Notes under the pieces: model-generated | Databases searched by the model: none | The model's input: the letters and a program-made list of their open reading frames with translations, nothing else | What the model was told of the DNA's origin: nothing | Assembly: GCF_000172415.1 (NCBI RefSeq) | Contig: NZ_ABLD01000018.1 | Span: 62,001-126,000 of the forward strand | Length of the DNA: 64,000 nt | Origin: Paraburkholderia graminis C4D1M | Lineage (GTDB): Bacteria > Pseudomonadota > Gammaproteobacteria > Burkholderiales > Burkholderiaceae | Direction: 5' to 3' | Program-made: the position numbers and the translations under genes | Part shown: positions 61,445-64,000 of the stretch, piece by piece | How the letters are laid out: every line of letters starts with the position of its first letter | Position numbering within the stretch: position 1 is the stretch's first letter

Positions 61445-63076
61445 ATGGCAAAAAACGAAATCGCACTCACAGGTTCCGATCTGACGATCGACCAGATCAT
61501 CGCGATCGCGCGTCACGGCGCTCGCGTTCGTCTGTCTGACGCGGCTCGGGCGAATCTGTTGTCGACTCGACGATTCATTGAGGAAAACTGGCTGGTCGAC
61601 GACGCTCCCCTGATGTATGCGTTCAACACCGGGGTAGGAGCCTTGAAGAATCAACGTATCAGCGCTTCGGACATCGCGCGGTTTCAGCGCAATCTTATTC
61701 ACTCGCACTCCGCGAGCACCGGCGAAAACATGCCGCTTGAGGTCGTGCGCGCGATGATGGCGATCCGGGTGAACACCTTTGCTCGCAATCACTCCGGCAT
61801 ACGCGTCGCAGTGGTCGAGCGGCTTGTCGCGATGCTCAACGAGGGCATTACGCCCGTCATCCCGGCAAAAGGAAGCGTCGGTGCCAGCGGGGACCTTGCA
61901 CCGTTGGCCATCATGAGCGGTGCATTGCTTGGGTTGGAACAATCGAAAGTGACGTTCCAGGGCGCCGTAACAAGCGCGCGCTCCGCATTTGAGCGATCGG
62001 GCCTTTCAGTGACCTTCGATGTGGAAGCAAAGGATGCGACAGCATTGATCAATGGCTCGACGGCGTCGTTGGCGTACGCGGTCATCGCCGCTTTCGACGC
62101 GCGTCGCCTGCTGACTAGCGCAACGATCTCACTGGTGTTGTCGTTGGAGGCAATGCGGGCGGAGCGGGCCTGCTTTGAAGACCGTGTGATGCTAGCGCGT
62201 CCACATCCGGGGCAGCGCCGCGTCGCTGCGGCCGTTCGCACGCTGCTCAATGGTTCCATGCGATGCAGCACCGAGGCACGTGCCATTCCGATCGATGCTC
62301 TTGCCGCGCCGGGCGACACGGTCCAACCGCGGATACAGGACGTCTATTCGTTCCGCTGCGCGCCACAGGTCTACGGGCCCGTTCTTGATGCACTCGATTA
62401 CATTGACGGCATACTCGTCACCGAGATGAATAGCGCAACGGACAATCCGTTGATATTCGCTTCCGATGCAGGCTACGACATCGTCTCGTGCGGGCATTTT
62501 CACGGACAATACGTCGCGCAAGCGATGGACCTTCTCGCGTTGGTGACGACCGACCTGAGCGCAATCTGTGATCGCCGTAATAATCAGCTGATCGATCCGG
62601 CCTGCAACTACGGATTGCCGAGAAACATGATCGCTACCGAGCCGGGCATCAACACGGGTTTCGCCGTTATCCAGAGTATGGGTACCGGACTCGTGCTCGA
62701 GAACATAGGGCTATGTAGTCCAGCCAGTGTGACGAGTCTGCCTGCCAAAGGTAACCAGGAAGACCACATCAGTAATTCCTGTTTCGCTGCGCGGCGCACG
62801 CGGACGGTTGTCGAAAATGCGCAGGCGGTTGTCTGCGCCGAAATTCTGATTGCATCTCAGGCGCTCGATATTAGTCGCCAAGCGCTCTCACACCTGCCGC
62901 TCGGCCTTGGCGCATCCACGGCGCTGGAGAAAGTCAGATCGGTCGTTCCTGCGATGATGGGTAACGATCGGTGGGTGCATGACGATGTCGAAGCGGTAAA
63001 ATGCCTGGTACAAAACGGCACGCTGAATGAAGCGGTTTCGGTTGCCTGCGGCGATATCTGGACACCTTCGGCATAG
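61445..63076 (+). CDS. Histidine ammonia-lyase superfamily enzyme
   Basis: 543-aa aromatic amino-acid lyase. The MIO cofactor is built from Ala147-Ser148-Gly149 in GSVGASGDLAPL; the catalytic Tyr58 is in YAFNTGVG. Residues that steer substrate choice are HAL-like: SH (87-88) in LIHSHSASTG, and Glu in NQEDHISN, not the His-Leu of tyrosine lyases. It should remove ammonia (or trimethylamine, as in ergothionase) from an imidazole- or aryl-substituted amino acid. No urocanase or other hut genes are in the window, so classical histidine use is doubtful. ATG 61445 has a weak ribosome site; a GntR gene follows 11 bp later. Confidence 0.9.
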   Translation: MAKNEIALTGSDLTIDQIIAIARHGARVRLSDAARANLLSTRRFIEENWLVDDAPLMYAFNTGVGALKNQRISASDIARFQRNLIHSHSASTGENMPLEVVRAMMAIRVNTFARNHSGIRVAVVERLVAMLNEGITPVIPAKGSVGASGDLAPLAIMSGALLGLEQSKVTFQGAVTSARSAFERSGLSVTFDVEAKDATALINGSTASLAYAVIAAFDARRLLTSATISLVLSLEAMRAERACFEDRVMLARPHPGQRRVAAAVRTLLNGSMRCSTEARAIPIDALAAPGDTVQPRIQDVYSFRCAPQVYGPVLDALDYIDGILVTEMNSATDNPLIFASDAGYDIVSCGHFHGQYVAQAMDLLALVTTDLSAICDRRNNQLIDPACNYGLPRNMIATEPGINTGFAVIQSMGTGLVLENIGLCSPASVTSLPAKGNQEDHISNSCFAARRTRTVVENAQAVVCAEILIASQALDISRQALSHLPLGLGASTALEKVRSVVPAMMGNDRWVHDDVEAVKCLVQNGTLNEAVSVACGDIWTPSA

Positions 63077-63087
63077 GGAAAGCAAAC

Positions 63088-63750
63088 GTGGATGTAGACA
63101 GCTCGGATTCACTTCCTGCACGCATTGCGGCGGCGCTGGCCGAACAGATTATCCGGGGCGATCTTAGGCCGGGAGCGCGAGTTCGGCAGGACGCAATCGC
63201 AGATGAGTTCAATGCCAGTCACGTTCCGGTCCGGGAAGCATTCAGGCGTCTGGAAGCTCGCGGCCTGCTGGTTTCGCGCGAGCGTAAAGGCGTGTATGTC
63301 CCACTGCTCGATCAGGCATCCATCATTGAGATTACCCGGATGCGTACCGCACTTGAGGTTCTGGCGCTCCGGTACGCGATACCCAACCTGACTCAAGATG
63401 ACATCACGTGTGCAGAAAACGCGATGCACAAAGGGAACACGGCCCGTGACATCAGCACGTGGGAGGCCGCCAACCGGGAATTCCATGCAAGTATTTATCG
63501 ACCCTGCCAAATGCCTCGGCTGCTTTCACATATTGACGCCCTGCATGAGGCGCGACTTCGCTACATGTATGCGACATCGACGCTGATTGAGTGGGACGTC
63601 AAATCAGAAAACGAGCATCTGGAGATTTTGGAAGCGATAAAAGCGAAAGACGATCGGAGTGCCTGTGCGTTGATGGAAAAACATATCGATGACGCAGGGT
63701 GCATTCTTGTCGATGCGGTGGGTTCTCTTCGCTCACAGACTGACGAGTGA
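63088..63750 (+). CDS. GntR-family regulator, FCD/FadR type
   Basis: 220-aa GntR protein starting with GTG 63088, 11 bp after the lyase stop and preceded by AGGGAAAG. The wHTH contains ALAEQIIRGDLRPGARVRQD and FNASHVPVREAFRRLEARGL; the FCD domain contains MRTALEVLALRYAIPNLTQD and the acidic/His pairs WEAANREFHASI and ENEHLEILEAI. Being co-transcribed with the lyase, it probably regulates that gene in response to the substrate or to the enoate product. Confidence 0.88.
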   Translation: MDVDSSDSLPARIAAALAEQIIRGDLRPGARVRQDAIADEFNASHVPVREAFRRLEARGLLVSRERKGVYVPLLDQASIIEITRMRTALEVLALRYAIPNLTQDDITCAENAMHKGNTARDISTWEAANREFHASIYRPCQMPRLLSHIDALHEARLRYMYATSTLIEWDVKSENEHLEILEAIKAKDDRSACALMEKHIDDAGCILVDAVGSLRSQTDE

Positions 63751-63849
63751 GCCAGGCGCGCGCATTCGTACGTCCGGCATAACCTCGCTCACTCGCCGCG
63801 GAAATCCGCGCCCGCCCGGCGAGAGCGGCGCGACAGCGACATCGAGGGC

Positions 63850-64000
63850 TCAAACGGCAATGGACCCGCCGTCCACGAACAGTTCAACGCCCGCGATATA
63901 GCTGCTCTCGCTCGACGCCAGAAAGAGCACGGCGCGCGCGACTTCATCCGGCTGGCCCAGACGCCCCAGCGGCACGAGCTGGTTCAGCATATCTTCGACT
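63850..64000 (-). CDS. Short-chain dehydrogenase, C-terminal end (partial)
   Basis: Leftward frame entering from the right edge and ending TGA at 63850-63852. It reads LNQLVPLGRLGQPDEVARAV and AVLFLASSESSYIAGVELFV, closing VDGGSIAV, the universal C-terminus of SDR enzymes (P.GR.G.P.E.A..V.FLASxxSxYI.G....VDGG). The catalytic part is beyond the window. Convergent with the GntR gene. Confidence 0.85.
   Translation of the reverse strand, partial: VEDMLNQLVPLGRLGQPDEVARAVLFLASSESSYIAGVELFVDGGSIAV

Noticed and set aside
1..64000. CRISPR array, rRNA, integron or phage structural module
   Set aside because: No regularly spaced repeats, no rRNA-like sequence and no capsid, tail or terminase motifs were seen on either strand.

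Overview
The window looks like a high-GC betaproteobacterium of the Burkholderia/Paraburkholderia/Caballeronia group. This rests on the gene families and their style: AraC, LysR, TetR, GntR and MarR regulators beside small catabolic or detoxification operons, an RND tripartite pump, several MFS carboxylate/sugar-acid transporters and a giant cyclic beta-1,2-glucan synthase. No rRNA, no complete tRNA, no replication gene and no CRISPR array was seen. The mix suggests an accessory replicon or a variable part of a chromosome.

Region 1 (1-2.4 kb) is a mobile-DNA scar: an IS1182-type transposase tail, a ParD/ParE toxin-antitoxin pair, a fragment resembling a tRNA-Ser 3' end with an intrinsic terminator, and a decayed tyrosine integrase whose reading frame runs on into an AlpA-type excisionase domain. 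Region 2 (3.0-11.7 kb) holds small detoxification/redox units: TetR divergent from a GST, a secreted alpha/beta hydrolase and a dienelactone hydrolase; a lipoprotein hydrolase; MarR with matching operators on both sides, followed by SnoaL-like, aldo/keto reductase and GST genes; and an AraC regulator. Region 3 (12.0-20 kb) is an RND efflux operon (membrane fusion protein, pump, outer-membrane channel) followed by LysR and TetR regulators. Region 4 (20.1-24.1 kb) has a secreted NTF2-like protein, an MFS exporter overlapping a quinone oxidoreductase, and a divergent LysR.

Region 5 (24-42.2 kb) is a patchwork of small genes and wreckage around the 2871-codon cyclic glucan synthase. It contains remnants of an EAL phosphodiesterase, a DUF2254 membrane protein and a PAS sensor, an orphan CheB methylesterase with a shifted N-terminus, a PAP2 phosphatase, a HicB-like antitoxin without HicA, a DUF1488 gene, a DUF2934 tandem-repeat protein and several small unknown proteins.

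Region 6 (42.9-56.5 kb) is catabolic. A LysR/SDR pair and a truncated MFS gene are followed by a leftward five-gene operon (FAD oxidoreductase, enoyl-CoA hydratase, class I CoA-transferase, two MFS transporters) with a divergent FCD-type GntR regulator. Next to it is a second leftward unit, an MFS transporter overlapping an isocitrate-lyase/PEP-mutase-type enzyme, plus a LysR regulator. Together these look like uptake, oxidation, CoA activation, hydration and perhaps C-C cleavage of an unidentified organic acid. Region 7 (56.7-63.8 kb) has an M81/MlrC-type metallopeptidase, a LysR gene divergent from a coupled MBL-hydrolase/alpha-beta-hydrolase pair, and a histidine-ammonia-lyase-superfamily enzyme followed by a GntR regulator, with no other histidine-utilisation genes. 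The window ends inside a short-chain dehydrogenase.

The best candidates for undescribed biology are the carboxylate operon (45.8-55.4 kb) and the lyase/hydrolase cluster (56.7-63.8 kb). All functions are read from sequence motifs only; no database search was run.
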